Of a DNA stretch of 64,000 nt, positions 13,901-26,558 are shown piece by piece; the stretch's first letter is position 1; each line of letters starts with the position of its first letter. The stretch comes from Parietaria judaica (lineage: Eukaryota > Streptophyta > Magnoliopsida > Rosales > Urticaceae): the NCBI GenBank assembly GCA_954871525.1, contig OX940860.1:22662001-22726000 (forward strand), read 5' to 3'. The notes under the pieces are model-generated. The model did not search any database, was not told where the DNA came from, and worked only from the letters and a program-made list of their open reading frames with translations. Made by a program: the position numbers and the translations under genes.

Positions 13901-16593
13901 TAGGGAAGTAGGAACCTTCCTTGTATAAATATATTATTAATTGTTTCTAGAATATGATTGAATTCAATAAATACAGTTGTGATCATTTGAGGCAGGATAT
14001 AACTGTAAATGATGAAAGCACGACTTTATTTATTATTTTTCTTCAAACCTTAGTTTGTTTTTGTTTTGTATTAATTTCCTCAATAATGCCTACAATGAGT
14101 TAAGATATATCGTTAATTAAATTGAAGTCAGTGATGTTTTGTGTTTGTTAAGCACGATTAATCAAGCACTTGATCTCAGCTCAGCAGCGAAAAATGTGTT
14201 TTAAAGTATTGCAAATAATAATAAAAAAAGAAAAACACCCCAAGAAATAGCGTCAAGCAAAAGCGATAGATAAAATGCCTTGTCCTTGTTGTACCAATTT
14301 TGAAAAGATGGTTTTCTTTGCACTAAACAATTAAACCGACTCAATTCCGGATTCGGCCCCACCAAAAAATGATCATTAAAAAAAAATTAATTAAGTTTAG
14401 CTATTTGGTAACAAAAAAAATAAATTAAAATAACTTTCTTAATAAAAGTCTATACAGATATTTTTGAAATTATTATTTCGAAAAATAACAAAAATGTCTT
14501 TAAAATTAAATTACAATGAAAACCTTAAATATTTGTATTTTCTTTCTTTCTTTCTAATAATGGATGGTGAAATAGTCAATTCACGATGAAAATTATAAAA
14601 AAAATATTATTTTTCTATATATGAGGCCGAGGGGCTAAATGCACAAACATCATGAAAGAAGTGTTAAAAACCGTGTGGTATATTATGGTTTTGGCGTTGA
14701 CATATTTTATGAGCATCTATAGCCTTTTGTTTTAAGTCTCAATTATTTTCTCTCCTTAAATAGAAAACAAATAGACCAAGTCATGGACGAAAAAATAAAA
14801 TGAAATCCCGAAATTCGCATCATATGCGAGGTTGTGCTCAAAGTTTACGACTTTTTTATTTGAATATTATTTTTCAAATTTTTAACAAAAAATTATGGAC
14901 AATGGCTTATATAATTTTTCAATATATTTTTAACAAAAAATTATGGACAATGGATTCCCTTTTGGCTCCATCAATTAGTGATATAATCACAATATTAATA
15001 AGATTTACAAAATACATTACTTTCCAAATCTTGTAGCTATTGTTTTGTTGCCATTTTCGGCCAGATCTGAAATCCTCGGGACGGGATGATAGTTGACGTT
15101 TATCACGGTGGAGGCGGAAAGGAGCTTGCATCAAGGTCTATCTAGCAAGGATATCTTGCAATTATCAATTCCCCGAGATGAAGTGATCAACGCTCTTTGC
15201 GAAGACCGGAGAAGTTTGATTTCAAAGGTTAATGTTCGACAATCACGGGAGTGAAGACATTCGACAAAGAAGTTCAATCATTACTCAACAAGATCAATAC
15301 TGTGTTTTGAACCAGCAGGCTGCACCATTTTTGGGAGATCTTGTTAAAATCAAGAATGTGTTTGGGAAAATGACGTTATAACTTATAAGTACACAAAGTA
15401 GTCTTTGAAAAATTGACATTAAGTTTAAAAACATGCATGTGATTTTTAATGGGTTTAAAAACATGCATGTGATGTGGTTCGGGGTGGATAAATGATAAAA
15501 GACACAAAATAAGAATTTAACAACTTTTTCTAAAAATAAAAATAAAAACTTAATATTATTTTCAAAAACTTTAGATACTTATGCCGTCATTTTCCTAATC
15601 TGCTTTAAAGCGGAGGCTCTAACATTTAGAGGAATTCATTTTACGTTCATAAAATTAATCATTTTCATCACGAGTCTCTCTTTATGCTTATATGTACATG
15701 TTTCTTATTTTTATTATCTTATTCATACAAGAGAATATTATTTTACATATGTACTCTAATATTTTTGTGACAAAAATCCAAATAAGTACACTCGCATAAA
15801 AGAAGGTTGATACCGATAATATTTATATTGAAATATTCTAAATAAAGATACGAATTCCCACTTTATTATTTCACAAATCTTGGCTATCGCCTATGCCTAT
15901 CTATTTATTACGACAATTAGTTTTGTTGTCCTTTTCTATATATATATGTCACGATTCGAAATTTCATATCTTAAAAGCTCTTTTGGCAAAGAATGAAGTA
16001 CGCTAAGACGAAAGATTTTCAATCATTCGTTCATATATAAATATATAAAGTTTATTAAAATTCCATAATCATAAGATGAAAGAGAGATAGTACTTTGCCC
16101 TTGTCCAGATTGAGTAAAGGCCAAATGACTTGTGCCCTAAAAATACCCACCTCTCTTTAACATATCTAATTATGCTTAGCTTTCTCTTCAAATTATTTAT
16201 AAAATGAAATAATTAAAAGTTAATTAAAAAATTAAATTTGTTAGTACACTAATACTTTTATAAATTAATATTCGATAAATTAATAACTTTTCATCAATTT
16301 TAATAAGGTAACATATTTAAAAAAACTTCATATATATGGTCCCATTAATATTATAAACTAATAATTTTTAATAATTATATATAATAAAGATAATTTAGGA
16401 AAAAAATATATAAAATAGTACTGTTTTTTTTTTCTTTCTTTTTTGAAAATAAAATATAATTCGACGTCATCTCTATATACTATGCTTTACCTATAAGTAC
16501 AATAAATTATATTGAGTTTTTATGAAACAATAACAAGTAATACTAGTAAGAATACAGTAAATAATGATCAATATAATTCATAAACCATATATA
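10901..16593. other. Gene-poor AT-rich intergenic region
   Basis: No gene found on either strand. Noted contents: a GC-richer patch at 13340-13660 with repeated short gcccg/cgggt motifs, perhaps a decayed transposon; a ~38-bp direct duplication near 14868-14953 (both copies end in aacaaaaaattatggacaat); a 21-bp duplication at 15423-15471 containing aaaacatgcatgtgat. A long continuous stretch without coding bias suggests old, eroded repeats. Confidence 0.55.
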
Positions 16594-16749
16594 GTGGTTG
16601 TTATGCGTATTTTTCGAAGCTTAGAAAAATTGAGGCCCAAGACATATAAGGCCCAATCCAGAAAAGTCAATCGGAAAAGTCAACGGGCCCGAACCCGGAA
16701 AGTCAACAATTCGACCCGGTAAAAGACGAGTATGATCCGTCTAAGAAAT

Positions 16750-17238
16750 ATGCCTTCGGGGGTCACCACGACCCCCGAAGGCTAAAAATTCATGCCTTCG
16801 GGGGTCGCCGCGACCCCCGAAGGCTAAAATTCATGCCTTCGGGGGTCGCCGCGACCCCCGAAGGCTAAAAATTTATGCCTTCGGGGGTCGCTGCGACCCC
16901 CGAAGGCCAAAATTCATGCCTTCGGGGGTCGCCGCGACCCCCGAAGGCTAAAATTCATGCCTTCGGGGGTCGCCGCGACCCCCGAAGGCTAAAATTCATG
17001 CCTTCGGGGGTCGCCGCGACCCCCGAAGGCTAAAAATTCATGCCTTCGGGGGTCGCCGCGACCCCCGAAGGCTAAAAATTCATGCCTTCGGGGGTCGCCG
17101 CGACCCCCGAAGGCTAAAATTCATGCCTTCGGGGGTCGCGCCCGAAGGCTAAAAATTCATGCCTTCGGGGGTCGCCGCGACCCCCGAAGGCCAAAATTCA
17201 TGCCTTCGGGGGTCGCTGCGACCCCTAAGGCATGAATT
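16750..17238 (+). repeat. Twelve tandem copies of a 41-42 bp GC-rich palindrome
   Basis: Copies start at 16750, 16792, 16833, 16875, 16916, 16957, 16998, 17040, 17082, 17123, 17159 and 17200. A typical unit has a 14-bp arm GCCTTCGGGGGTCG, a 3-nt loop CCG and the exact reverse-complement arm, then a short AT linker ending in ttc. Copy 10 lost 6 bp in the loop region; copies 1, 4 and 12 have loop or arm variants. The array ends 16 bp before the LTR TATA box, so it lies in U3. As RNA or single-stranded DNA each unit would form a stable hairpin. Confidence 0.95.
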
Positions 17239-17254
17239 CGAACTCCCCGTCCTC

Positions 17255-17262
17255 TATAAATA
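17255..17262 (+). promoter_or_regulatory. TATA box of the hairpin-bearing LTR
   Basis: TATAAATA, just after the hairpin array and about 35 bp before the conserved motif actaatgttgagcgtcgga. It defines U3 on the left and R/U5 on the right. Confidence 0.6.
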
Positions 17263-17530
17263 CGAGGGAAATTCCGACTCAAATACTCGACTAATGTTGA
17301 GCGTCGGAGCGGGCGACAGAGGACCCCCCCTCTGTTCCCCTTCGGAGTTCACGTTTTTCTACTCGTTTTACATGAACGGAGGCAGGTTATACAGGGAAGA
17401 TTTCCGGCCTATCAAGACCGAAGATCAAGCTTCAAAGCCCATTCCGACCGTCAAGCGGGCGTTGGGCCCGGCCCAAAATCAAGACCTGGACCGCATTCAA
17501 GTTAATCAAATTTTAGGCATTAACAGTGGT

Positions 17531-20500
17531 TATATTTTCTGAACCGTTGATATAATTAACTACATTCATCTTAAATAAAATTTAATTTTGCAACTCCAAA
17601 ATACACTTTAATTTATCGTTAAATTAATGTCTCTAAATTAATAAAATCTCACGATCCGGTCAGGACATTAGTAATTTATATAGATTCTACCATATTATTA
17701 AGATACAAATAATTTATGACGCTATCTAATTTTCTATAATTATTTCTAAAAATCAAAATATTAGTTAACTTTTTTTTTTTTTATAATTTTATAATTATAT
17801 TTTGGAAGCTGACCAACCATTTTGGGCTATCAGCTTGTTCTATTTGGCTTCTTAGCCCATTAGCTTAAAGCCTATAAGTCCATTATATTTTTATTTTTGT
17901 TACCTTGACGATTTTGACTTCAAATTTAAATTTATCGAGCAGTTTTATTTTTTTAATAATGCATGTAACATTTAATTATTTACCAACAAACATGGGGTTT
18001 GGCAAAAATTGTTATGTCAACAACCAACGTTTGCCCGCGTGGCCAGAGTTAACGGGTAAGTTAACAGCGTTACGAGAATGGAGTGATCAACTCCCCAAAT
18101 GCGACTTTGGGTATTTTTACCACTACTTTTAAACTTTGGGTACACGAGGAGTTCTTTGGCCAAACTTTGGGTATTTTCGCCGTCATTAACCCAAAATCTA
18201 ATCAATGTAATTAATAAACCTACAAATTTGCAAAATAAAAATAACTGACGTGATGGTTAATAACAAATCACCAATTACATATATTGTTTAAGAGGAATAT
18301 TTGCAATAAAAGTACTCACAATGTTTATAAATTTGATTTATATTCTCATTTTTGTTTTGTTGTGGGAAAATACACAATATATAAAAAATATCTTTCCATT
18401 TAATTCATTAAGTGTTTCTGTAAGTGTTTTTTATTTTTTAGTAATCCATTTCACGTTTACCGTTGGGGCCCATTTACTCTCTCTCTACAAAAGTATACAA
18501 TACATACGTAAATTATTTCTAGACTTAATTTCAGTCTCTTTAAGTATTTATGTTATGTGTCCCGTGATGCGTTTTGAGTGGTTCACATGTACGGTAAAGA
18601 CCTAGGCTTGGCGTAGGAATTGCTCGGAAATGAAGCCCAGGCTTACTCAGTAGGCCATTTTATACTCTTGCTAGTAGACTTGCACCGCGGTGTCGATATA
18701 AATTACTTCTAAATTTAGATTGAAACATTGAACTAAAAACATATAAATTTATTAATTAATTTGTATGTTATAAGTAAAAATATGAACATCAACATAGAAT
18801 TTAATAATCGTTCAATTTTATTATATAATGTTTTTTATTTTATTTTTTAAAAAAATATGATCATATAAATATATATGTGTATTAAGTTTGAATAAAAGTT
18901 CGACATATGCATTATTTTTAAATTATATGTGAAATAGTAGTGTCCACCAAATTTTAAGCGGATAACTTTTAAACATGTAAGAAGATACACGTAATAAAAA
19001 TAGTTAAATAGTTAATAATAAAATTATATAAGTTTTAATTTTTTGTATTATTTATGAGACTAATATTGAAATTAAAGTGTGAGAGTAATTTAACAATCAA
19101 TCGTAATAAAGCACATACCAAGTGGTTTTAATAAACATTAACTATTTTTCAAATAATATTCCAACAAATAATACAGTATAAAATTGCATTAAAAAAAAAC
19201 CTTTTATTCAGACTTATTTAAATAACGGAACATAAATTAAACATAAGCATAAGCTGTCTAACCAAATGACAAACCCAATTTTGAAATATAAGCTCACAAA
19301 ACAAAAATTAGAAGTCATTACAGATAAATAACGTACATGTTCTGATTGAGGTTCACCTATTTTTTCCTGCGAAAATCATGTATATAAAATATGAAACATT
19401 GTACCTTTTCATGATAATCTCTTAACTTACTTTACACTGCTTTTAGAAAAGAGCGAAAAAGAATAAAGAAAAAATAATATATTCTCCCTGCTTCACATTG
19501 CTGGAAAAAATAAATAAAAAGAACGAAGAAAAATGACATATTTACTCACTTCGAATTTGTAAATAGTAATATGACTGTTTATAGTTACTCACTTCATTAA
19601 ACTTTGAAAAATAGTGGCTCTGGCTTTTTGTTTCTTATAACTGCTATACTTATGTTGATGTAAATATATTTTAGTGTATTTATATTTATCTTTAAAACTG
19701 TTGAATTGATTATGAATGCAATTAAATTTGAGTGCATTTATATAGAAATAATTAACACAAAAACTTTTCAGTGATATAGTCTCCTCCACTTGCAATTGAA
19801 TGAATTAGTAAGTAATTTTTTTTGGTTAAAAAATTATAAAAATTAGTAACATTATAAAACAAAGATAGCTTTGTTCTCACTGTGCCACATCGATCACTCA
19901 AGATTTTTTCAAACAAAGATAGCTTTGTTCTATGTACTTATTCATAAACTAGGTTAAGTTTTTATTTAATTTTACCAAATGACCACATTATATAAATTAT
20001 GTGTTTCTTAGATGGCAAATAAGTTCAAATTTGCAAATAAATTATTTTCTTTTCATTCTAAAAAAATATCTTAAAAAAGAAAACTGTCTATGAGTTGATA
20101 TATGTTAAAAATACGGGTGTCATGATATAAAAATATAAAAAATTAACTAACGGAATAAAAAACCTTAAACAAAAAAAATACATTTTAGGAAATTAAACAA
20201 ATGATTGTGTTCATGCGTTTTGAGTTTTGACATCTTCTTCTATAATTTTTTTCTGCAACAATTTCGTGTTTAAAAAGTAAAAAACTTCAAAATCTCCCCT
20301 TAACACTCTCACAATTCACGTGGCAAATTCCAAGATGAATATAATATACAATATATAAATCATATACGTTGCACTCTTTTAAATTTTATCATAGTTCCAC
20401 AATAGTGTATATATATATATATCGCTTCTACACATGGCATATAATACATAGATGGTAACAATAATTGCCACTACTGTCATATATATGATTTTGATATTAA

Positions 20501-23500
20501 AAGCCAACATTAATTCGCCAATCACAAACTCATTCTAGCATGAGTTCAAAATTTCATAATAATATAACTGAATTTCATTATATACAAATAATAATGAATC
20601 TTTTTTCACGTAATTCAATTCGAAATTTCGGCAGCGAGAATTGTATCAAAAAGGCCTTCCTAAAATTTGATGAACTTAAAAAAAATAGACTAACTTCCCT
20701 ACTATATATTCCTGACCTATTAATAAATTGTTCAAATAACATACGTTTTTTTTTTTGTATAATTAGTAAAAAAAAAAAAAACTAACGAAATTATACGATA
20801 CTAATTCAACACATAAGAATGAAAAAAAAAATATTACAAAAAAGAAATGAATAATATTATATCATTTTTTTCCTACCATATATACCTGGCATGCATATGC
20901 ATATGCATATATTTTAACATCTTCTTAATATTTTCTTCATGGCCTACCGAATTGAAAATAACTTGATATCTCAACATCTCATTTCTTATGCGAGCGTATT
21001 GGCCTACCTTATTCAGCAAAGTTTCACATCAAGATTTAGAAATGGAGTAAAAACCAAAATGACGACATGAAGACATATGGTAAAAAGATGCGGAAAAATG
21101 ATATATGAAAACTAATGGATGTCATAAACCAAATTTTGGTAAAGTAAAGTGCAGAATAATAAAATTATATCCAACATGTTGTAAAGTAAAGTGCAGTATA
21201 ATTATATCCAACATGAAGACAGTACCTCTCGAAGTTGTATTGTGGGAGTGATTTTTTTCACTGAAAATAGGAAGAAAAAAAAAATTAGAATAGAAATGGT
21301 AGCATTAGGTCTGTATATCATCTTCCTATAACCTCTATTTATATGCTACTAAACGTATAAAGAGGCAAATCTTTAGTAATTAGAATACATAAATACAAAT
21401 TAATAAATGTTGACATTAAGTCAGAGAAATCAAAAGTCTAAACATCTTTATGGAATGCAAACAATCAAAGGTTATCCAATATTGATAATTATGATTTTAT
21501 AAATAAAAATAATGATACAAATTCTCTAATCCAGCATGTATAAATTTATGTTTGTTAGAGATAGATTTTGTTTATCTAAAATATCCGTGTGCTATTGTTA
21601 AAAAAAGGACCAACAAAAAGTTTCAAATATATATATTTTTTAATTCGATTGTTGTGTTAAGCATGGAATAAGATAATATTTTTTTCATTTATAGATATTT
21701 GTGTGCTATATATAAGACAATATTTTGTTTTTCTAATGGAAATATATTATCTGATGATTAATGCGCAATTAAATATAGAATATTAAAAAAAAAAGTTTGA
21801 TTGCAGTTATATATATATAAAGTTTGATTGCAGTATACTAATTTCCATGATACAAATTAATTGATATAAAAACCTAATAAATATTGTGTGTTTCTTTTAT
21901 TGATGGAGTTTGAATGGGTAATAAATAGTGAATTTTCTTAATTTAAAAAATTAAAAATTTGAGAAATTTGGAAATGAGAATTCCTTTGATCTTAGAGTGC
22001 CATGTCATCTATGAGATTTTGCTTTTATATATATATATATAGATATAGATATAGATTTGGGGATTGGAAAAGAGAGAGAGATATGTAAAGGCAACAACAA
22101 TAACATCATCCATATAAGATATGTAAAGGCATTTTTTCAATAAAATTCTAACACAAATACTTCAAAATTAAATAAATAAATAACCAAATATAGTATACCA
22201 CTGCATATTTAAGAGTATTGCTGATGCTATGAGATTCATGTTATCACACGAGACCAATTAATTTGTATTGTAATTATAGAATATTCAATATCCAAAACAT
22301 TGACTAGAAATATTCTTTCATTCCCAAAAGGCAATATATCATATTCTAACATGAATACTAAAATGATCTTAATTGAATAAATACCACCAAATAATTTATA
22401 GATAGGTTTTACATTTTAGGATATTTATGTCACGCACGACTGAATTATAATTCTAGAAAAATTGATTTGATTGGTCTAAAAACACTGAACTCCAATAGTC
22501 GTGTGAAAGAGATTGAACAAAACGATATAAACCACGTGGAATTTGCAGATAATGGTGCTCTTTTTTTTTGTCTTCGCATAAGTTTTGTAAGCGTGGCTTA
22601 AACCCAATATACTCTTTGGCAAGCAAAGCAAAGATAGAGCGACACTTACGCGCGTTGAAAGTGAAAGAAGTCGTCGTTTATTTGGATCATAATGGAAGAA
22701 AGATATAATTTTTATCCGAAAGAAAAAGGCACGAGTAAATATACTTTACGAGAAGATAAAAATCATGCAAACGACAGAATGCGAAGATATAGGTTGAGCG
22801 TGGCACGGTGTTTAAGGAGATTGGAAATTGGAATGTGGTGTTCATATTAGTGTTTATATATATAATATACGTGTATAAGATATCGAGGATTGATTGCAGC
22901 AAAAAAAGACAGGAAGAGAGGACCAGTATTGCGCAGAAGAGGCAGCGAAGATTGAGCTGAGAATATATATATATGTGATTGTGGAGATAGGCTTGCCATT
23001 ATTGTTTTGTGTGGCGGGCTTCTTTGTATTCTTTCTCTTCCATTATTACTAACATTTTCTTAGTCTTTATATTCGTTTTCTTAATACATTGAAGAAAAGT
23101 ATAGAATGTTTTGTTGTTCCTTATAAGATATCTATATATAGGGCACATGTTAGAAAGAAAAAGAATATGTAATTGACTATTTTGATCGTTGAGTGAAGCT
23201 AATCAAACTTAGGTATTTTTTGAAGGACATATAAATGCAAAAGGGTCCCTTTTTTTTTTTTTTTTTTTTTACACAATCAATTCTATGGCCTCACCATGGA
23301 CATAAAGTTACAAGGAGAATTTTTAAGTTATTTTATTTATTTTTAACAAAAAAAAGTCCTTAAAAGTGTATTTTATATATAGGTCTTAAAAAACTTTTAG
23401 GGAGTTTTGAAAGTTGATTTCAATTGCACGGCCAAAAGGGCATTAGAAGTTTATCTTGGGAGCCTTAAAAAATTGAGTTTTTTTTTTACTAAAATATGGG

Positions 23501-26319
23501 CTTACTCCGCCACCTCTAAAACCCGACCCTGCTCTAGAGTAGCGAGGCGAATCCCAAAACAAATCTTTAATTAAATTTTTTATTAAGAAGAGTATTAATT
23601 TTTAGACAACGGAACATCATGTTTTACGTGTCACAATTTATTTTTGACATTTTTTATTTTGATTTTGATTAAGGAGGATTTAGAGGAAAACCCTAACAAA
23701 TATATCATAGTAGCTACTAGCTAGTAGTATATATGCAATGTTAGAGACACGAACTAATTATTTGTAGTAGTAATGGACTAATTATAAAGTGCAAACGGAA
23801 AGACAAAGATAAATAAAAGGAGTATTGTATTGAATTAGGTATAAGCATGACAAGGAGAGATGATGGAGACAAAGAAACCGCGCAGACAATGTTATGTGTG
23901 CTTTTCGTAGTGTGTGCTTATGATTGAGCTTTTTGTATCCTCACAATTCACTACATATTCTCTCGCTTTCTCATTATTTGCCTCAATTCATAAATCTATA
24001 AAAGGATAAATACTCTTGGGTATTTCTAATTTTGTATTTTAATCCGTGTATACATCGTCCATCTAAATAACCTTTATACATAATTTGGACTAAACTCTTT
24101 CTATGCGTAAAATGTCGCGAAAAATAGTTTTTTTCTTCTTCTTATATAATGTTTTAATAAAAGTTTAAAACGTTATATTATTATTATTATTAATATTATT
24201 ATTATTATTATTACTTACTTTGCAAATCGATTATAACACACTCCTACCTTATATTTTAGTTATGTCCATAAGGAAAATATACAAAGTGGATTGGCCAGTT
24301 ATGGACAAAGCTTGGCCATACCAAGTGCATATTAATGAAGATATTACTTAATAGAAAATAATAAAATAATATATTAATATTGTGCAACTTATGTTTTATT
24401 GACTAAAACTTAATAGAATATTAATTAACTTTTGACCATCATTAGTTCATTATCTTTGAAATATTTGTCTTTTTTTGCCCTTCCTAAGTTTCTTCTAATC
24501 CGTATATATTTTTCGTTAAAAATAAAAATATCGCAATAAACTATATATGTAGGGACAAAAATATAAAATCATGAGCTATATAAAGAAAAAAATATAAAAT
24601 CTGAAGTGTGAGATATTTCACAAAATTACTACGGAGGAAAGAGCAAGTCCACACTATTTTTAATAATGATTATAATTTAATAACATCAATGTTCAATAAA
24701 ACTTCGAATTATAAAGAGGAATAAAAGAAGAAAAGAAGAGGAAAGTTATATATTGTAACTAATTTTGCGTGAATTCTAAATATAACAAGTGATATATGGG
24801 ACATGATACCAAAAAAGATGAGCGAAGCCGGTGTTATATTCTCATTCTTTTATTTTTGTTGGGGAAAAACTCCCAATGCTGTCAAACATGTGATTTTCTA
24901 AGTACCTATTTTTTCCCTTTAATTTTTTTGGATAATTTCTTAGTGGTCGATTTGAACATATGTTATCAATTTGAGCATATTCATATTCTGCCTTTTGCTC
25001 GCGTCAGGTGTAACTAATGCAAGGCACATCGACCTTTATCCCGACCGGCCTTCCGAGAGTAAATTAGTAGGGAACAGCCGGTTGAGTGGTCTTCCCCCGG
25101 TCAACGTTCCGAGAGTGCAATTTTTTTTTGAGAGTGCAGTTAGTTACATAAATAAGGATCATTTAGGTATTTAGTAGCACTTAAAGAGAGAGGTTGTAGG
25201 GTTTATTTTGTGAGAATTTAAGCACACAGACATAATTAGTTTAGGGAAAAGTTCTTAAAGTTGTAGATGATTAACGTAATAGCAAAGTAAGTGGCTTTAG
25301 CGATAAAGTTAGATAATGTGTGGGGCGATAGAGCCATGTAGATGATCAGAGAAGATCAACTATCTAACTTTATAAGATGCGACTTGTTACACTAGACTTT
25401 CACTTGTAATGCTTAGACCCTCCATTCTTCACGGACAATGACTTGACAATTGCTGATTATATATATATAGCCCTATATATATATAAAGTGTACGATTATA
25501 TTGGTTGTCATTTGATGCAAAATTGGCAAGGAAATATTGTGTATTTATTCAATATTAATTGGAGATTATATGCACACATTTCCCTTATTATAAATAGGAC
25601 TACATGTTCACCTTCCCATACCACCATACGATTGTCACTTGGAAAGGAAGCAAGATAATTTGTTCTCTTGGCTTATACCATGCTTTGAGGAAAGCAACAG
25701 AGAAGAAAATTTTCTCTCCTATTCGCAATCAGTATGTGCACAAGTTGTGGGAGCAAATATTAAGGCATAAGTTTTTCTTCTTTTTTTCATAAAAGAGCTC
25801 ACTCTCTAAGTCTTATAAAATCCGTTAGGCATAACATCGATTCTTTCGTGGTTGTTTGATTGAAGACGGAGGGACGACTCTTGAAGATCGACGACGTTAA
25901 TCTGTGAATAAATCGGGAATTGTAAGTTTCTTCATTCTATAATTAGTTATACGATGTTGTGTATTTATTCATGGTTATTTTGCGTAGTAATTATTTTGCT
26001 TGCATGATTAATCGTTTTTATCGCTAAGGTTAATATTAATATGACAAAATATTTTTCATGTTAATTTTTTTTTTGAAATTCCGTTATAAATTTATTATGT
26101 TCATTATTTATATTAAAAAGTTTAATATTTTTCTATGGTATATGTCTTTTTTTTCTTCTTCTTCTCTCATTGTTTAGGTCTGTCTATTAAACTAATAGAA
26201 AAAATGTACACATAATTATTAGAGCATTCCTATTTATTTTTTTTTATAAAGAGAACAACTCTAACATAGATAAAATATAAAGATAATTACGGTTAAAATA
26301 TCCTATAATACAACCTCAA
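17531..26319. other. Gene-poor AT-rich intergenic region
   Basis: I see no supported gene. Local structure: three near-identical short segments (aaactttgggta type) at about 18105-18180; a direct duplication with agatagctttgttct at 19863-19932; a ~46-bp tandem duplication (gtaaagtaaagtgcag) at 21135-21215; TTA repeats near 24177-24212; poly-T near 23250. At 24800-25930 there is a slightly GC-richer segment with a TATA-like ttataaatag at 25589 and a possible donor at 25919 (aattgtaagt). It could be an LTR fragment, but I found no ends. Confidence 0.5.
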
Positions 26320-26335
26320 AAGTCAAAAGTCAATA

Positions 26336-26542
26336 TAACCAAGCAAGCTTGGCCTAGTGGTAACTCCACTACACCTCATTTCAAGAGGTCACAAGTTCAA
26401 TCTCAATGAGACTCAAATCAGTGTCCCCTTTACATATGTAAACTTAGCTAATAGTGTCACTTGTTCTTACATTGAATATATCTAGTAATGCGAGAGTGCA
26501 TTGTAACCTTGGCCGATAGCGTCATCTCATTAAAAAAAAAAG
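26336..26542 (+). mobile_element. tRNA-derived SINE with a 16-bp target duplication
   Basis: A 207-bp element with an internal Pol III promoter: a box A-like ttggcctagtgg (26349-26360) and a box B-like agttcaatct (26394-26403), about 35 bp apart, followed by a short body and a terminal A-run. It is flanked by a perfect 16-bp direct repeat AAGTCAAAAGTCAATA (26320-26335 and 26543-26558). Non-coding; it would rely on LINE enzymes for mobility. The intact duplication argues for a fairly recent insertion. Confidence 0.85.
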
Positions 26543-26558
26543 AAGTCAAAAGTCAATA

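Larger units (their letters stand above)
16599..17525 (+). mobile_element. Solo LTR of 927 bp with target duplication GTGGT
   Basis: The segment begins TGTTATGCG and ends GCATTAACA. It is flanked on both sides by the same 5-bp GTGGT (16594-16598 and 17526-17530), the signature of LTR retrotransposon insertion. No internal coding region or second LTR is present, so it is a solo LTR left by LTR-LTR recombination, or a very small non-autonomous element. Plus-strand orientation is set by a TATA box at 17255 and the downstream motif actaatgttgagcgtcgga (17290), which also occurs in the LTR at 34602-35859. Both also carry a ttgggcccggccca stretch near the 3' end. The superfamily is not certain; the motif and length suggest Ty3-type. 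Confidence 0.88.

Noticed and set aside
17159..17542. 127-codon open frame starting inside the hairpin array
   Set aside because: It begins in the palindromic repeat and runs through the LTR TATA box and leader; no family resemblance.
22400..23000. Possible microRNA or non-coding RNA locus in a mixed-GC patch
   Set aside because: No stable hairpin or known mature microRNA sequence recognised by eye.
24800..25930. Possible first exon or LTR fragment with TATA-like box and donor site
   Set aside because: No coding similarity and no matching termini or direct repeats, so not called.
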